A stretch of 64,000 bases of DNA from Bacteroidota bacterium (GCA_023450085.1 JAEXHI010000012.1:83073-147072), one strand, 5' to 3'; counted from the first letter of the stretch, positions 26,442 through 35,004 are shown. The notes: a model not told the origin generated them from the letters alone. Translations and numbers: made by a program.

Positions 26442-26978
26442 TTAGGTAATTTCGTCGAGCATTGTGCCAGTATCGGCCATGGCCAGTTGTTCTTCTTCTT
26501 GTTGTTTATGATGAATAATAATTTTTAACAGGTTAATTACTTTTTGTTGGTTAAGCTCCAAAGCTTGCGCCAATAATGAAGTGTAAGCAGTTACTTGATA
26601 TTGTTGCGCTTGCTGCATTCCCACAATTAGTCCCGCATCACGAATAAAACTTAACCTCGGGGTTACGTCGATAATATCATAGCATTCTTCAATCAACACT
26701 TCCATGTCTTTATTATCGGCAGATAATATCTCGACCCCCAACGCTTCGAAACAGCTTTCTAATCGATGGAGATGATCTCTTCCGTCCTTTTGGAATTTGC
26801 CCAATAACTCCAATAAATCTTCGTTCCCTACTGCCAACTGTAAAATAGGCAATACGGTTAGCCATTGCCTTTCTGCACCATACACCAGCTGTATGCTCTC
26901 TATCAAAGATTTACTTCTTAAATCTTCTTTGCTGAGCGTTTTCTCTTTTGAAGCATTAGATTGAATTACATTAACCAT
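26442..26978 (-). CDS. DUF892-type ferritin-like protein 2 (divergent)
   Basis: 178 residues, all helical. The pattern SLIESIQLVYGAERQWLTVLP, then FQKDGRDHLHRLESCFEALG and MQQAQQYQVTAYTSLLAQAL, follows the DUF892/YciF four-helix arrangement of the protein at 18591-19100, but several of the metal-site carboxylates and histidines are less clear (for example QQYQ where the other copy has VEHYE). It may therefore be structural or regulatory rather than metal-binding. The stand-alone receiver gene follows after 2 bases, which suggests an operon. Confidence 0.75.
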   Translation of the reverse strand: MVNVIQSNASKEKTLSKEDLRSKSLIESIQLVYGAERQWLTVLPILQLAVGNEDLLELLGKFQKDGRDHLHRLESCFEALGVEILSADNKDMEVLIEECYDIIDVTPRLSFIRDAGLIVGMQQAQQYQVTAYTSLLAQALELNQQKVINLLKIIIHHKQQEEEQLAMADTGTMLDEIT

Positions 26979-27202
26979 AACTAACTAATTAAAAATCAAA
27001 GAATAACCACCTCATTAAATGATGATTCGCAGGGTCTAATATCCGACAACAAATTTATCTACCCAAGGCAATTTATACTGAAAAACAACGTATAAATACC
27101 TGTTTTAAAACCTCAAAATTTCAGTGGCAAAATCTTAAACAATTTTGTGATACATAGTGTTTTAGCATTCTTTAATTAAATGATTTTTATTTTCTAAACA
27201 AA

Positions 27203-28096
27203 CTAAATCGTTAGTCTTCCGCCCGTTACAGGCAATACTGCACCAGAAACAAAACTTGCATCAGCAGAAGCCAAAAACAGAAAAGCTGGCGCTATTTCTA
27301 CAGGTTGCCCAGGACGTTCCATTGCGGTGTTTTGTCCGAAGGTTTTCACATTAAATTTGGTTGCAGGAATTAAAGGCGTCCATACTGGACCTGGTGCAAC
27401 AGCATTTACTCTAATTCCTTTTCCCTGCTTCAATAAAATCTGACTTAAATTGGAAGTGAAATTAATAATGGCACTTTTGGTAGCCGAATAAGGAAGTAGA
27501 TCTTCCGAAGGCTCAAAAGCAGTAACTGAAGTGGTATTAACAATGCTACTACCTTTGGGCATATGCGGGATGGCGGCCTTACATAAATAAAATACCGCTT
27601 TTACGTTGGTATCAAAGGTAAAGCTCCATTCTTCATCAGGTATATCTTCAATATTTTTTCTACTGATGTGAAAAGCCGCGTTATTGATTAGCACATCAAT
27701 ATGCCCAAATTCCTTAACAGCCTTTGCTACAATAGCTTTGCATTGAGATTCTTTGGTAATATCCCCTTTCATCAAAATAGCGGTCCTGCCCGCTTCTTTT
27801 ACATATCGCGCTGTAGTTTCTGCATCTTCATCTTCAACATCGGCCAAGTAACTAATCAGCACATCTGCACCTTCACGTGCAAAAGCAATGGCTACTGCCC
27901 TACCAATCCCCGAATCGCCACCAGTGATAATGACTTTTTTATCTTTAAAACGACCATAACCAATATAACTGTCTTCGCCGTGGTCTGCTTTCGGTTTCAT
28001 TTGGTCTTCTGTTCCTGGGTGCTTTTGCTTAGGTGTATTAAATGGAGGTTTAGGAAACAGCGTTTTGGGGTCTTTATTTTCGTTCTTCTTACTCAT
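27203..28096 (-). CDS. Short-chain dehydrogenase/reductase, stress type
   Basis: 297 residues. An N-terminal extension of about 45 polar residues (KTLFPKPPFNTPKQKHPG) precedes a classical SDR: TGGDSGIGRAVA nucleotide motif near residues 57-68, NNAAF, catalytic Ser in NTTSVTAF, YSATKSA with Tyr/Lys, and GPVWTPLIP. The extended N-terminus is typical of the YhdF/YhxC-like group of bacterial SDRs, which are induced by general stress in Bacillus. NAD(P)-dependent oxidoreductase activity is expected, but the substrate is unknown. It is transcribed alone, ahead of the DUF892/receiver operon by 224 bases in which nothing else was found. Confidence 0.92.
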   Translation of the reverse strand: MSKKNENKDPKTLFPKPPFNTPKQKHPGTEDQMKPKADHGEDSYIGYGRFKDKKVIITGGDSGIGRAVAIAFAREGADVLISYLADVEDEDAETTARYVKEAGRTAILMKGDITKESQCKAIVAKAVKEFGHIDVLINNAAFHISRKNIEDIPDEEWSFTFDTNVKAVFYLCKAAIPHMPKGSSIVNTTSVTAFEPSEDLLPYSATKSAIINFTSNLSQILLKQGKGIRVNAVAPGPVWTPLIPATKFNVKTFGQNTAMERPGQPVEIAPAFLFLASADASFVSGAVLPVTGGRLTI

Positions 28097-28205
28097 ATTA
28101 TCTATTTTAATGATATAAAACTGAACGATTAAAACTTAGAAATGTTTACTGGTTTTTGCTTTAGCGGAGAAATACCCCTAGGGAAAAGCGTATTTATACG
28201 GCAAC

Positions 28206-28242
28206 AAAAAAGCTGCAAACTTTTATGCCTGCAGCTTTTTTA
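28206..28242 (-). terminator. Rho-independent terminator after the lipocalin-like gene
   Basis: AAAAAAGCTGCA and TGCAGCTTTTTT arms around a 12-base loop. On the minus strand the hairpin is followed by a T-run, as expected for termination after the gene ending at 28264 and before the SDR gene. The symmetric A/T flanks would allow it to work on either strand. Confidence 0.8.
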
Positions 28243-28263
28243 TAAGCTTAATTAAGTATCGAA

Positions 28264-28755
28264 CTAGTTAATTGCTTTTACAAAGTTCATTACTACGTAA
28301 GCTGTTTTACCGCTATATTCAATTGGCGACTTAACAGTCATCGTGTTATCATCAGCGCTGGTTAAAACCAAGCGATAGCCTTCAGTCACATTCTTAGCTT
28401 TCTCCCCTTCATATAATTTCTTGAATTGGAAAGTTTCATCTGCAGTACTTACCGACCAGAAAATGTTTTGGGTTTTGGCACCACAGCTAGCACTTGCAGG
28501 CAAGGCATAACTTCCATTACCACTATTGGTCAATCTCCATGAACTACCCACAAAACATTTGTAAGAAGTTTCTCCTAAAAATGACCTAACGGCCACATCA
28601 GGAATACCTTCGAAGGTAATGTTGTTCAACGTCCAATTACCTGTTACATTTCCTCTGCGTACTGCAGGCGCACCTGTAGTCGTTTTCGGAGAGCAGCTTT
28701 CTAACACCACCAACGATGTTAAACACAAAGCGATAGCTAAAATTAATTTTTTCAT
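28264..28755 (-). CDS. Lipocalin-like lipoprotein
   Basis: Start set at ATG 28755 (MKKLILAIALCLTSLVV, 163 residues), because this gives a proper signal peptide. The frame continues upstream into a polar stretch with no signal value. Cleavage would be at LESC with Cys20 lipidated. The Glu at -2 is unusual for a lipobox. The mature part starts with NVTGNWTLNNI and consists of beta-strand segments (YKCFVGSSWRL, YRLVLTSADDNTM, YVVMNFVK), fitting the single-domain lipocalin-like lipoproteins common in Bacteroidota. Ligand unknown. Confidence 0.8.
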   Translation of the reverse strand: MKKLILAIALCLTSLVVLESCSPKTTTGAPAVRRGNVTGNWTLNNITFEGIPDVAVRSFLGETSYKCFVGSSWRLTNSGNGSYALPASASCGAKTQNIFWSVSTADETFQFKKLYEGEKAKNVTEGYRLVLTSADDNTMTVKSPIEYSGKTAYVVMNFVKAIN

Positions 28756-28886
28756 CTGTTTATTTTTTATTTTCCATTTTAACAGAGCGATGGCTGGTTT
28801 TTTCACCCCGTCTTCGTCTATGTATAATTTTCGTGAAGCATTAAACATAAATCCTGCCAAAAATAAACTATCTAAAACATTTCAGC

Positions 28887-28894
28887 TACATTTG
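28887..28894 (+). promoter_or_regulatory. Candidate promoter -7 box TACATTTG
   Basis: TACATTTG fits the Bacteroidota -7 consensus TAnnTTTG and lies 28 bases before the start of the cystathionine-synthase-type gene. No good TTG is seen 19-21 bases further upstream, so the promoter would be weak or activator-dependent. Confidence 0.5.
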
Positions 28895-28922
28895 TTTAAT
28901 TACTTATTAACCTTCCTTTTTT

Positions 28923-30038
28923 ATGAAAGCTGAAACCACTGCTATACACGCATCTGACCTTGTAAAATCAAATACTGGCGATGTTACTACCCCAATCCAT
29001 CTTTCCACTACCTATTATAGAGGTGAAGACGGTGGCTATCCTGGTGGTCACATGTATAGTAGAGTGAGCAATCCAAACCGATCTGCTTTGGAGAAAGTGA
29101 TTAGTGAATTGGAAGGCGGTGCTGATACTTGCGCTTTCTCTTCAGGTAACACTGCGGGAATGGCCGTTTTTCAGGCTTTGAAACCAGGCAGTCATATTAT
29201 TGCTCCTGATGACATGTACTGGGGTTTTAAAAAACAATTACTAACCATTTTTGCAGATACTTTAAGCTTTGACTTTATTGATTTAACAGAAATAGACAAA
29301 GTAGAAAGCTATGTAAAATCCAATACTGCTTTAATATGGGCCGAAACTCCTTCTAACCCTTTACTGAAAGTATCTGATATTGAAGCATTGGGCGACATTG
29401 CTAAACAGCACAAATTAATTTTTGTAGTGGACAGCACTTTTGCTTCTCCTATTTTGCAAAATCCCATTGCTTTGGGAGCAGATATCGTGATGCACTCAAC
29501 CACCAAATATATTGGGGGCCATAGTGATGTTTTGGGTGGTTCACTTACTTTCGCTGCTAAAAATGAATTTTGGGAGAAGATTAAAAACGTTCAAGAAACA
29601 GGTGGTGCCGTACCTTCACCTTTTGACTGTTTCCTATTGCTAAGAAGTATTAAAACATTGGCTTACCGTATTAAAGGACATTGCGAAAACGCCGAGAAGT
29701 TGGCAAACTATCTTAACCAGCACCCAAAAGTAGAAGCTGTTTTTTACCCAGGTTTACCTTCGCACCCTCAACATGAAATTGTGAAAAAACAAATGCGAGG
29801 CTTTGGCGGCATGCTTTCTATATTAACCAAAGGTGATGCTGAAAATGCTCGAAAAGTGGTAAATAGCGTGAAGATTTTTACTCAAGCCACGAGTTTGGGT
29901 GGTGTAGAAAGCTTAATTGAGCATCGTGCCTCAGTAGAAGGGCCTACTACAAAAACTCCTCAAAATTTAATCCGTATTTCCGTTGGTTTAGAACATATCG
30001 ATGATTTAATCGCCGATTTGGAACAAGCACTGGGTTAA
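28923..30038 (+). CDS. Cystathionine gamma-synthase/lyase-type PLP enzyme
   Basis: This 371-residue protein has the Cys/Met-metabolism PLP fold: YSRVSNPNRSALE near residue 45, SSGNTAGM near 73, DSTFASP near 170, and the PLP-binding lysine in HSTTKYIGGHSD near 198. Length and motifs fit MetB/MetC-like enzymes that make or cleave cystathionine in transsulfuration. The exact reaction (gamma-synthase, gamma-lyase or beta-lyase) cannot be read from sequence. A second, longer PLP enzyme at 35281-36579 has O-acetylhomoserine sulfhydrylase features, so this gene may serve cysteine/methionine interconversion. cysE-cysM lie about 3 kb downstream on the other strand. Confidence 0.9.
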   Translation: MKAETTAIHASDLVKSNTGDVTTPIHLSTTYYRGEDGGYPGGHMYSRVSNPNRSALEKVISELEGGADTCAFSSGNTAGMAVFQALKPGSHIIAPDDMYWGFKKQLLTIFADTLSFDFIDLTEIDKVESYVKSNTALIWAETPSNPLLKVSDIEALGDIAKQHKLIFVVDSTFASPILQNPIALGADIVMHSTTKYIGGHSDVLGGSLTFAAKNEFWEKIKNVQETGGAVPSPFDCFLLLRSIKTLAYRIKGHCENAEKLANYLNQHPKVEAVFYPGLPSHPQHEIVKKQMRGFGGMLSILTKGDAENARKVVNSVKIFTQATSLGGVESLIEHRASVEGPTTKTPQNLIRISVGLEHIDDLIADLEQALG

Positions 30039-30090
30039 GGTGAAAAAGTAGAGAATGAGAAATTTAAAATAGCAGAAGCCTCCACGACCC

Positions 30091-30259
30091 CGTCATTTCG
30101 ACAAGGAACGAGGAGAAATCTAACTACTTGTTATTGTGAGGCACAACTAACTTTGCTCGACTTTTTGGGAAAAGCGATCTCACGAAGTAGAATGAAAATC
30201 AACGAAGTTAAATCTTTAAATATATAATCCAAAGATTTCTCCACAAGGTCGAAATGACG
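30091..30259. repeat. MITE-like inverted-repeat element, family A copy 1
   Basis: A 169-base element whose left end starts CGTCATTTCGAC and whose right end finishes GTCGAAATGACG, so the termini are inverted repeats. GAGAAATC and GATTTCTC lie just inside them. The interior matches 32731-32903 closely, starting with AAGGAACGAGGAGAAATCTA. No coding sequence is inside. The element fills the gap between two same-strand genes. Confidence 0.85.
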
Positions 30260-30279
30260 AATAAGCTAATTTTTAAATA

Positions 30280-31107
30280 ATGAAAAACGCTCTTATCTCC
30301 ATATCTATATTATTAATGTTAGGTTGCAGCCAACCTAAAAAGCAAGTTGCCGAATTAAAAGATACCATCAGCGCTCAGCCTTTGGAGAAAACTGAAGAGC
30401 CTTTGCTTTTAAAACACGCCAACCAAGAAGACAGTTATACTAAAAAAGCTAACTCGAAAGAAAATCGACTATCCAAGTACTACATCCAAACTGATTCGCT
30501 AATCATCCATACTGAAATTGGAGAAACAGCACGATTTTCAAAAAAGGAAATTAATGAAATCATAAGCAACCATCATGAATTCTTTGATGAGTTTGTACGT
30601 AATCCCGATTTGACTTATCACAAATATGGTGATGTAGTCGATTTTGGTAGCGAGGTTGGACAAGATGCTTATTACCTACTCTACGCTTATTTTTTGAAGC
30701 AAAAAAATGGCACTAAAAAGTATGCATCGCAACGGATGAGATTGATCAATATTTATTCTAAAATCAACTCGTTATTTCAAAAATTTCAATATGGAGGCAC
30801 TTATTTCGGTCATCAACACATACGGATATTAGGATATGCAGAATATGCGATTTATATCATGCCCAAAGAGGGTGAATTAATTGATAAAAAGTATAATATC
30901 AATCAGCAAAAGGCACTTTACATCAAATCACTTAGGCAACTTATAAGAGATGAAAACCAATTCGATTTTGATACTCCTCCCAAAGAAAAACCTGAGAGAC
31001 TTAAGGAACTTGATCAAATAGTAGATGAATTAGATAAATTGATTACCAATTTGTTTTACCTGAGAAGAGCGCAAGAATTTCAGTATTCCAACTACGAGTA
31101 TTATTGA
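30280..31107 (+). CDS. Lipoprotein of unknown function
   Basis: 275 residues with a signal peptide MKNALISISILLMLGCSQP, with lipobox LGC and Cys16 lipidated, followed by a polar linker to about residue 65. The body is helical, rich in Tyr, Lys and Glu (YAEYAIYIMPKEGELIDKKY), and ends YYLRR-like then FQYSNYEYY. No catalytic motif recognised. It sits between two repeat elements, and its codon use looks ordinary. Neighbour at 31333-32466 is another lipoprotein on the same strand. Confidence 0.7.
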   Translation: MKNALISISILLMLGCSQPKKQVAELKDTISAQPLEKTEEPLLLKHANQEDSYTKKANSKENRLSKYYIQTDSLIIHTEIGETARFSKKEINEIISNHHEFFDEFVRNPDLTYHKYGDVVDFGSEVGQDAYYLLYAYFLKQKNGTKKYASQRMRLINIYSKINSLFQKFQYGGTYFGHQHIRILGYAEYAIYIMPKEGELIDKKYNINQQKALYIKSLRQLIRDENQFDFDTPPKEKPERLKELDQIVDELDKLITNLFYLRRAQEFQYSNYEYY

Positions 31108-31110
31108 TAC

Positions 31111-31173
31111 CGTCATTTCGATCCCGAACCTTCGGGATGGAGAACCGAAGCTCTACGAAGTAAAATCTTTGAA
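31111..31173. repeat. Composite repeat, family B copy 1 (63 bases)
   Basis: Begins CGTCATTTCGATCCC and contains CCCGAACCTTCGGG and GAACCGAAGCTCTACG. An inverted copy lies at 48322-48384 with only two differences in 63 positions, as counted by eye. Both are accompanied on the same side by the 33-base palindrome (31208-31240 here). Confidence 0.9.
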
Positions 31174-31207
31174 CGAACCCCTCCATTATAACGAAACGCG
31201 TTATACC

Positions 31208-31240
31208 AGACTTACGAAGTTTTAGAAACTTCGTAAGTCT
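31208..31240. repeat. 33-base perfect palindrome, copy 1
   Basis: Two 15-base arms (AGACTTACGAAGTTT and its inverse) around TAG. The identical sequence occurs at 32918-32950, one with a different loop at 48228-48260, and a diverged one at 32589-32621. Its position after a gene could make it an RNA hairpin in 3' ends. Confidence 0.95.
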
Positions 31241-31332
31241 CAAACATCAATTACTAGTATTGTTTAATTTGAATTAAACAAAAAAATTTGTGGAATTGCA
31301 AAGTTATAGCATCTATTAAAAAACTAACGCCA

Positions 31333-32466
31333 ATGAACAGAAAAATACTACATCCAATACTCTTTATTCTCCTGATATGCCTATCCTGCAAATTCAATGA
31401 AAATAATCATTTTAATGAGAAAATTATTGGAAATTGGGCATATACAAGAATAGAATACAGTGAAATTGACACCAACAAAGATGGTAACCTTATCCCTCCT
31501 ACCCCTATCAATTTTTATGAAAATGACAGTGGCTATACCTTTTCAAAAAATAATGTTTGTGAAAACAAACGTGGTTATTTTAAAGAAAACACGAAAAATG
31601 AATTAGAGAATTCAGCCTCAACCTATCTGGGAAATACAACGACTTACAAAATTGAAAAAGACAGTCTAAAAATATTTAACATCTCTGATAGTTCTTGGAA
31701 TAGCCGAAAAATATATTCTATCACTGACGACACATTAACTTTCCAGGCCGAAAAAGGAATACTTATAAAATATACCAAAATAAAAAACAAGCCGAAAGCT
31801 AAAGTAAAAGTTGAGAGGATAATTGTTTCTTCTTCTGGCTGCTACGGCACTTGTCCCATTTCTGACGTTAGCATAGATGAAAGTGGAAATGTGATATTCT
31901 TTGGTGATCAATATAATTCAAAGAACGGCTTTTTTACCTCCAATATAACAACAGCTGAATATGAAGAATTAACAAAGGATTTACGATTCATTGATATCAT
32001 GGAACTAAAACCCTATTATCAAGCAAACCGGACAGATGACGAAACTGTGTACATTACCTTTATTTCAGATAACAAAATCCTGAAATCAGTGACGGATTAT
32101 GGAGCAAAGTCTCCACATCAACTTGTTTGGACTTACACGCCTATCCGATATCTTTATCAAAAATTAACTTTGGCACCTCATCAAAAACCACCACTATTAT
32201 TAGATGATGTACAGTTTGAAGCTTCAAAAAAATCCTGTGTATTAAGCAGATCGGAAAGTTTCTTTCTTTCAACAGAATTATCAAAGGCCAAGGTGACATC
32301 TAAGTCATTTCAGAAAAAATATAAAATCAACTCTTGGGATGACAATACAATTGGATATACAGATGGTAGATTTTATCAACTTAAAGACAAAACGCTAGAT
32401 TTAGGTTATAATTTTCTTACTAAAAACAACCTAAATCTAAAATTTAAAGAAAGAAATTATAACTAA
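31333..32466 (+). CDS. Lipoprotein with DUF6438 domain
   Basis: Start taken at ATG 31333 (MNRKILHPILFILLICLSC, 377 residues), because it gives a clean signal peptide with lipobox LSC. The longer frame begins in noncoding sequence. After an N-terminal region of about 130 residues (Glu, Asn, Tyr rich), the DUF6438 pattern appears: IIVSSSGCYGTCPISDVSID with a Cys pair, then NVIFFGDQYNSKNGFF and TAEYEELTKDL. DUF6438 proteins are exported and of unknown function, with the two Cys probably forming a disulfide. The last 60 residues show no similarity I recognise. Confidence 0.8.
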   Translation: MNRKILHPILFILLICLSCKFNENNHFNEKIIGNWAYTRIEYSEIDTNKDGNLIPPTPINFYENDSGYTFSKNNVCENKRGYFKENTKNELENSASTYLGNTTTYKIEKDSLKIFNISDSSWNSRKIYSITDDTLTFQAEKGILIKYTKIKNKPKAKVKVERIIVSSSGCYGTCPISDVSIDESGNVIFFGDQYNSKNGFFTSNITTAEYEELTKDLRFIDIMELKPYYQANRTDDETVYITFISDNKILKSVTDYGAKSPHQLVWTYTPIRYLYQKLTLAPHQKPPLLLDDVQFEASKKSCVLSRSESFFLSTELSKAKVTSKSFQKKYKINSWDDNTIGYTDGRFYQLKDKTLDLGYNFLTKNNLNLKFKERNYN

Positions 32467-32730
32467 GACATCTTCAATTAAAGCGCAGCGAAAAAAGAAT
32501 TGAAAATTATTGAAGTAAAGTCGAGCAATTAGCATTAACATCATGCTAGATTTCTCTCTACGTTCGAAATGACGGTCTGTACCATATCAGACTTTCGAAG
32601 TTTTGAAAACTTCATAAGTCTCAGAAAGTCCAATATTCGTCATTGCAAAGTACTACCTGCCAAGACTTTTCGGGAAAGCAATCTCATTGAAAGTAGAATG
32701 AAAATCACCAAAGTTAAATCTAACTATGTC

Positions 32731-32903
32731 CGTCATTTCGACAAGGAACGAGGAGAAATCTAACTACTTGTTATTGTGGGGTACAACTGCAAAGCAACTT
32801 CGGAGTAAACCAATCTCATGAAGCAGAATGAAAATAAACGAATTTAAATCTAACAATATGCCCTAAATAATTTGCTAGATTTCTCCACAAGGTCGAAATG
32901 ACG
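32731..32903. repeat. MITE-like inverted-repeat element, family A copy 2
   Basis: 173 bases. Ends CGTCATTTCGAC / GTCGAAATGACG as in copy 1 (30091-30259). The first 47 or so bases are identical to copy 1 and the middle is diverged, which suggests age or recombination rather than recent jumping. Confidence 0.85.
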
Positions 32904-32917
32904 AAACGTATTAGACC

Positions 32918-32950
32918 AGACTTACGAAGTTTTAGAAACTTCGTAAGTCT
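32918..32950. repeat. 33-base perfect palindrome, copy 2
   Basis: Identical to 31208-31240. Lies just beyond the cysM stop codon, so it could serve as a 3' RNA hairpin, though no U-tract follows on the minus strand. Confidence 0.95.
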
Positions 32951-32964
32951 CAAGAGGATATCAA

Positions 32965-33837
32965 CTACCCAAACAAATCACTGCTCAAATACCTGTCTCC
33001 CCTGTCACAAGTAATAAAAACAATCAAACCGCTTTCCAATTCTTCTGCCAATTGTAGTGCACAATGCAAAGCACCACCACTACTCATTCCCGCAAATATT
33101 CCCTCCTTACGAGCTAAAGCTCTTGCGGCAAGGGTAGCATCCTGCTGCGAAACATCCATAATCCTATCCACTCGTTCAGGCTCATAAATCTTCGGTAAAT
33201 ATTCAATAGGCCAACGGCGAATCCCAGGAATAGATGATTCTTCGGTAGGCTGGCAACCTATAATTTGAATATCAGGGTTCTTTTCCTTCAAATACCTAGA
33301 GTTTCCCATAATACTTCCTGTAGTTCCCATGCTACTTACAAAATGGGTAATTTTTCCCTCCGTATCATTCCAAATCTCAGGTCCAGTAGTTTTATAATGG
33401 GCCAAGTAATTATCGGGATTAGCAAACTGATTTAATAAAAAGTATCCTGTTTGCGCTCCTTTTTCTTCAGCATAGTCCCTACAAACTTCAATAGATTCTA
33501 ACAAAGTTACTTTTGCGCCAAAGGCTTCCATCGTTAAGGTACGTTCTCTAGTAGAGCTAGCAGGCATCACCAGTTCAATATCGATACCATAAATAGAAGC
33601 AATCATTGCCAAAGCAATACCCGTATTGCCGCTGGTAGCTTCTATCAACTTGGTATCTTTATCGACCTCTCCCCTTTCCATTGCACTTCGAATCATGTTC
33701 AACGCCGCCCTATCTTTTACGCTTCCACCAGGGTTATTCCCTTCCAGCTTAGCATAAATTTTAACATTAGGATTGGTATTCAAATATCTGATTTCTGCCA
33801 ATGGCGTATTTCCAATGCAATCTATAATGGTTTTCAT
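32965..33837 (-). CDS. cysM: Cysteine synthase B-type, O-acetylserine sulfhydrylase
   Basis: 290 residues. It carries the PLP lysine in NPGGSVKDRAALNMI (about K41), the TSGNTGIALA phosphate loop, GTTGSIMG, and a closing MSSGGALHCALQLAEEL. It makes cysteine from O-acetylserine and sulfide (or thiosulfate for CysM types). Length fits CysM (about 290) better than CysK (about 310-320). Its start overlaps the cysE stop by 4 bases, so serine acetylation and sulfhydrylation are coupled in one operon. Confidence 0.93.
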   Translation of the reverse strand: MKTIIDCIGNTPLAEIRYLNTNPNVKIYAKLEGNNPGGSVKDRAALNMIRSAMERGEVDKDTKLIEATSGNTGIALAMIASIYGIDIELVMPASSTRERTLTMEAFGAKVTLLESIEVCRDYAEEKGAQTGYFLLNQFANPDNYLAHYKTTGPEIWNDTEGKITHFVSSMGTTGSIMGNSRYLKEKNPDIQIIGCQPTEESSIPGIRRWPIEYLPKIYEPERVDRIMDVSQQDATLAARALARKEGIFAGMSSGGALHCALQLAEELESGLIVFITCDRGDRYLSSDLFG

Positions 33838-34649
33838 AGTTTCTCTTTTTTACTTTCTCTAATCTTAATTTCAGCTTGGTGATATACCGTTGAGCCTTCA
33901 GGCACACTTTTAGTTAGCCATACATTACCGCCAATAATGCTATGGTCGCCAATAATGGTTTCACCGCCCAAAATGGTTGCTCCCGAATAAATAATCACAT
34001 GGTTTCCAATGGTAGGGTGCCTTTTAGAATAGGCCTTTGTTTTATCCACACTCAATGCACCTAAGGTTACTCCTTGATATAATTTTACGTGATTTCCGAT
34101 AACAGTAGTTTCGCCAATCACTAAACCCGTACCATGGTCGATGTACAAATACTCCCCAATTTGCGCCGCTGGATGAATATCTATCCCTGTAGTGGTATGA
34201 GCATATTCCGTAATGATACGTGGAATATGTGGTACATCTAGCAAATGTAGTTCATGCGCAAAACGATACATGGCAATCGCAAAAAAACCTGGATAGCACC
34301 TGATAATTTCAAACTCGCTTTTTGCTGCTGGGTCACCTTCCACAATAGAAATTAAATCAGTATTCAGCTTTCGATATACTTCTGGCAATAAATTAAAAAA
34401 TGCATCAGCTATTTCCTTAAACTGATTCTTATTACAAGCTTTTGTAGATTTTAAGATGAGTTGTAGTTCTTCTTTCAATTCAAAGAAAACACCCTTTAGC
34501 ACCTCTTGATTATAATTAGTAGACGCTCCTCTTTCAGGAAAAATCAAATTCAACAGGGATTGTGCCCAATTAGCAATCGTCTGATTAGAAGGTACTACCT
34601 GCTGCTGATTTTGTCTTTGTATAATGCTATTTAGAAATTCAGTATTCAA
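33834..34649 (-). CDS. cysE: Serine O-acetyltransferase
   Basis: 271 residues ending in left-handed beta-helix hexapeptide repeats (IHPAAQIGEYLYIDHGTGLV, then VIGNHVKLYQGVTLGA and HPTIGNHVIIYSGATILGG). It acetylates serine with acetyl-CoA for cysteine synthesis, feeding the adjacent cysM. Start codon: the frame begins TTG at 34649 with a TGA two codons further upstream and no ATG for more than 100 codons downstream, so TTG is almost certainly used. A promoter with both boxes lies at 34676-34705, giving a leader of about 20 bases. Long N-terminal helical domain (1-120) is typical of the EpsC/SAT group. Confidence 0.92.
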   Translation of the reverse strand: MNTEFLNSIIQRQNQQQVVPSNQTIANWAQSLLNLIFPERGASTNYNQEVLKGVFFELKEELQLILKSTKACNKNQFKEIADAFFNLLPEVYRKLNTDLISIVEGDPAAKSEFEIIRCYPGFFAIAMYRFAHELHLLDVPHIPRIITEYAHTTTGIDIHPAAQIGEYLYIDHGTGLVIGETTVIGNHVKLYQGVTLGALSVDKTKAYSKRHPTIGNHVIIYSGATILGGETIIGDHSIIGGNVWLTKSVPEGSTVYHQAEIKIRESKKEKL

Positions 34650-34675
34650 AATTCAGAAAATATATAGTAAGTCCA

Positions 34676-34705
34676 CAAAGTTACTATACTTTATATCACA
34701 TTCAA
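34676..34705 (-). promoter_or_regulatory. Promoter of cysE-cysM
   Basis: Reading the minus strand, TTG (34705-34703), 19 bases, then TAACTTTG (34683-34676) match the Bacteroidota consensus TTG-N19-TAnnTTTG. Initiation about 7 bases on would leave a very short leader before the TTG start codon at 34649. Confidence 0.65.
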
Positions 34706-34807
34706 GTTTTCTACTGTCAAACAACTGCCAAATTAAAAATAACATTCAAATCAACATTAAATAAAACACTGAAAATCAGAATTATAAATATTTTTCAAAA
34801 TTTTATT

Positions 34808-34838
34808 TTGCATAAAAAGAAAAAACACCCTACATTTG
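34808..34838 (+). promoter_or_regulatory. Promoter of the met leader and metY-metX-hom
   Basis: TTG at 34808-34810, 20 bases, TACATTTG at 34831-34838: a full match to the Bacteroidota promoter pattern. It lies about 50 bases before the SAM-I aptamer, which fits transcription of the riboswitch from here, and is arranged divergently to the cysE promoter about 100 bases away. Confidence 0.7.
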
Positions 34839-34887
34839 AAACATTATTTGGAGCACCAAATAAAAGTCAATCACCTGTTAGGTTATT

Positions 34888-34998
34888 GATTTATAAAGAA
34901 GTGGCGAGAGACTGGCTCAATGACCCACTGGCAACCCTCAAAAAGAGAAGGTGCCAATTCCTGACCAAAATGCATGGTGCATTTTGGAGATATAAATT
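34888..34998 (+). ncRNA. SAM-I (S-box) riboswitch
   Basis: The core ACTGGCTCAATGA...CTGGCAACC...AAGGTGCCAATTCC is the conserved S-box aptamer. P1 is TTTATA at the left pairing with TATAAA at the right. P3 is CCCTC-AAAA-GAG-like, and P4 is a 10-bp hairpin CCAAAATGCA-TGG-TGCATTTTGG. It binds S-adenosylmethionine and normally lowers expression of methionine genes. The next genes are metY, metX and hom, as expected. No obvious U-tract terminator follows directly, so the switch may act on translation or through the downstream leader (35005-35280). Confidence 0.93.
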
Positions 34999-35004
34999 AA
35001 TAAG

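Larger units (their letters stand above)
32467..32964. other. Gene-free 500-base interval filled with repeats
   Basis: No frame with coding character was found. The interval is a patchwork of dispersed repeats: a CGTTCGAAATGACG end at about 32560-32573, a diverged palindrome (32589-32621), the family A element (32731-32903) and an exact 33-base palindrome (32918-32950). Confidence 0.8.
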
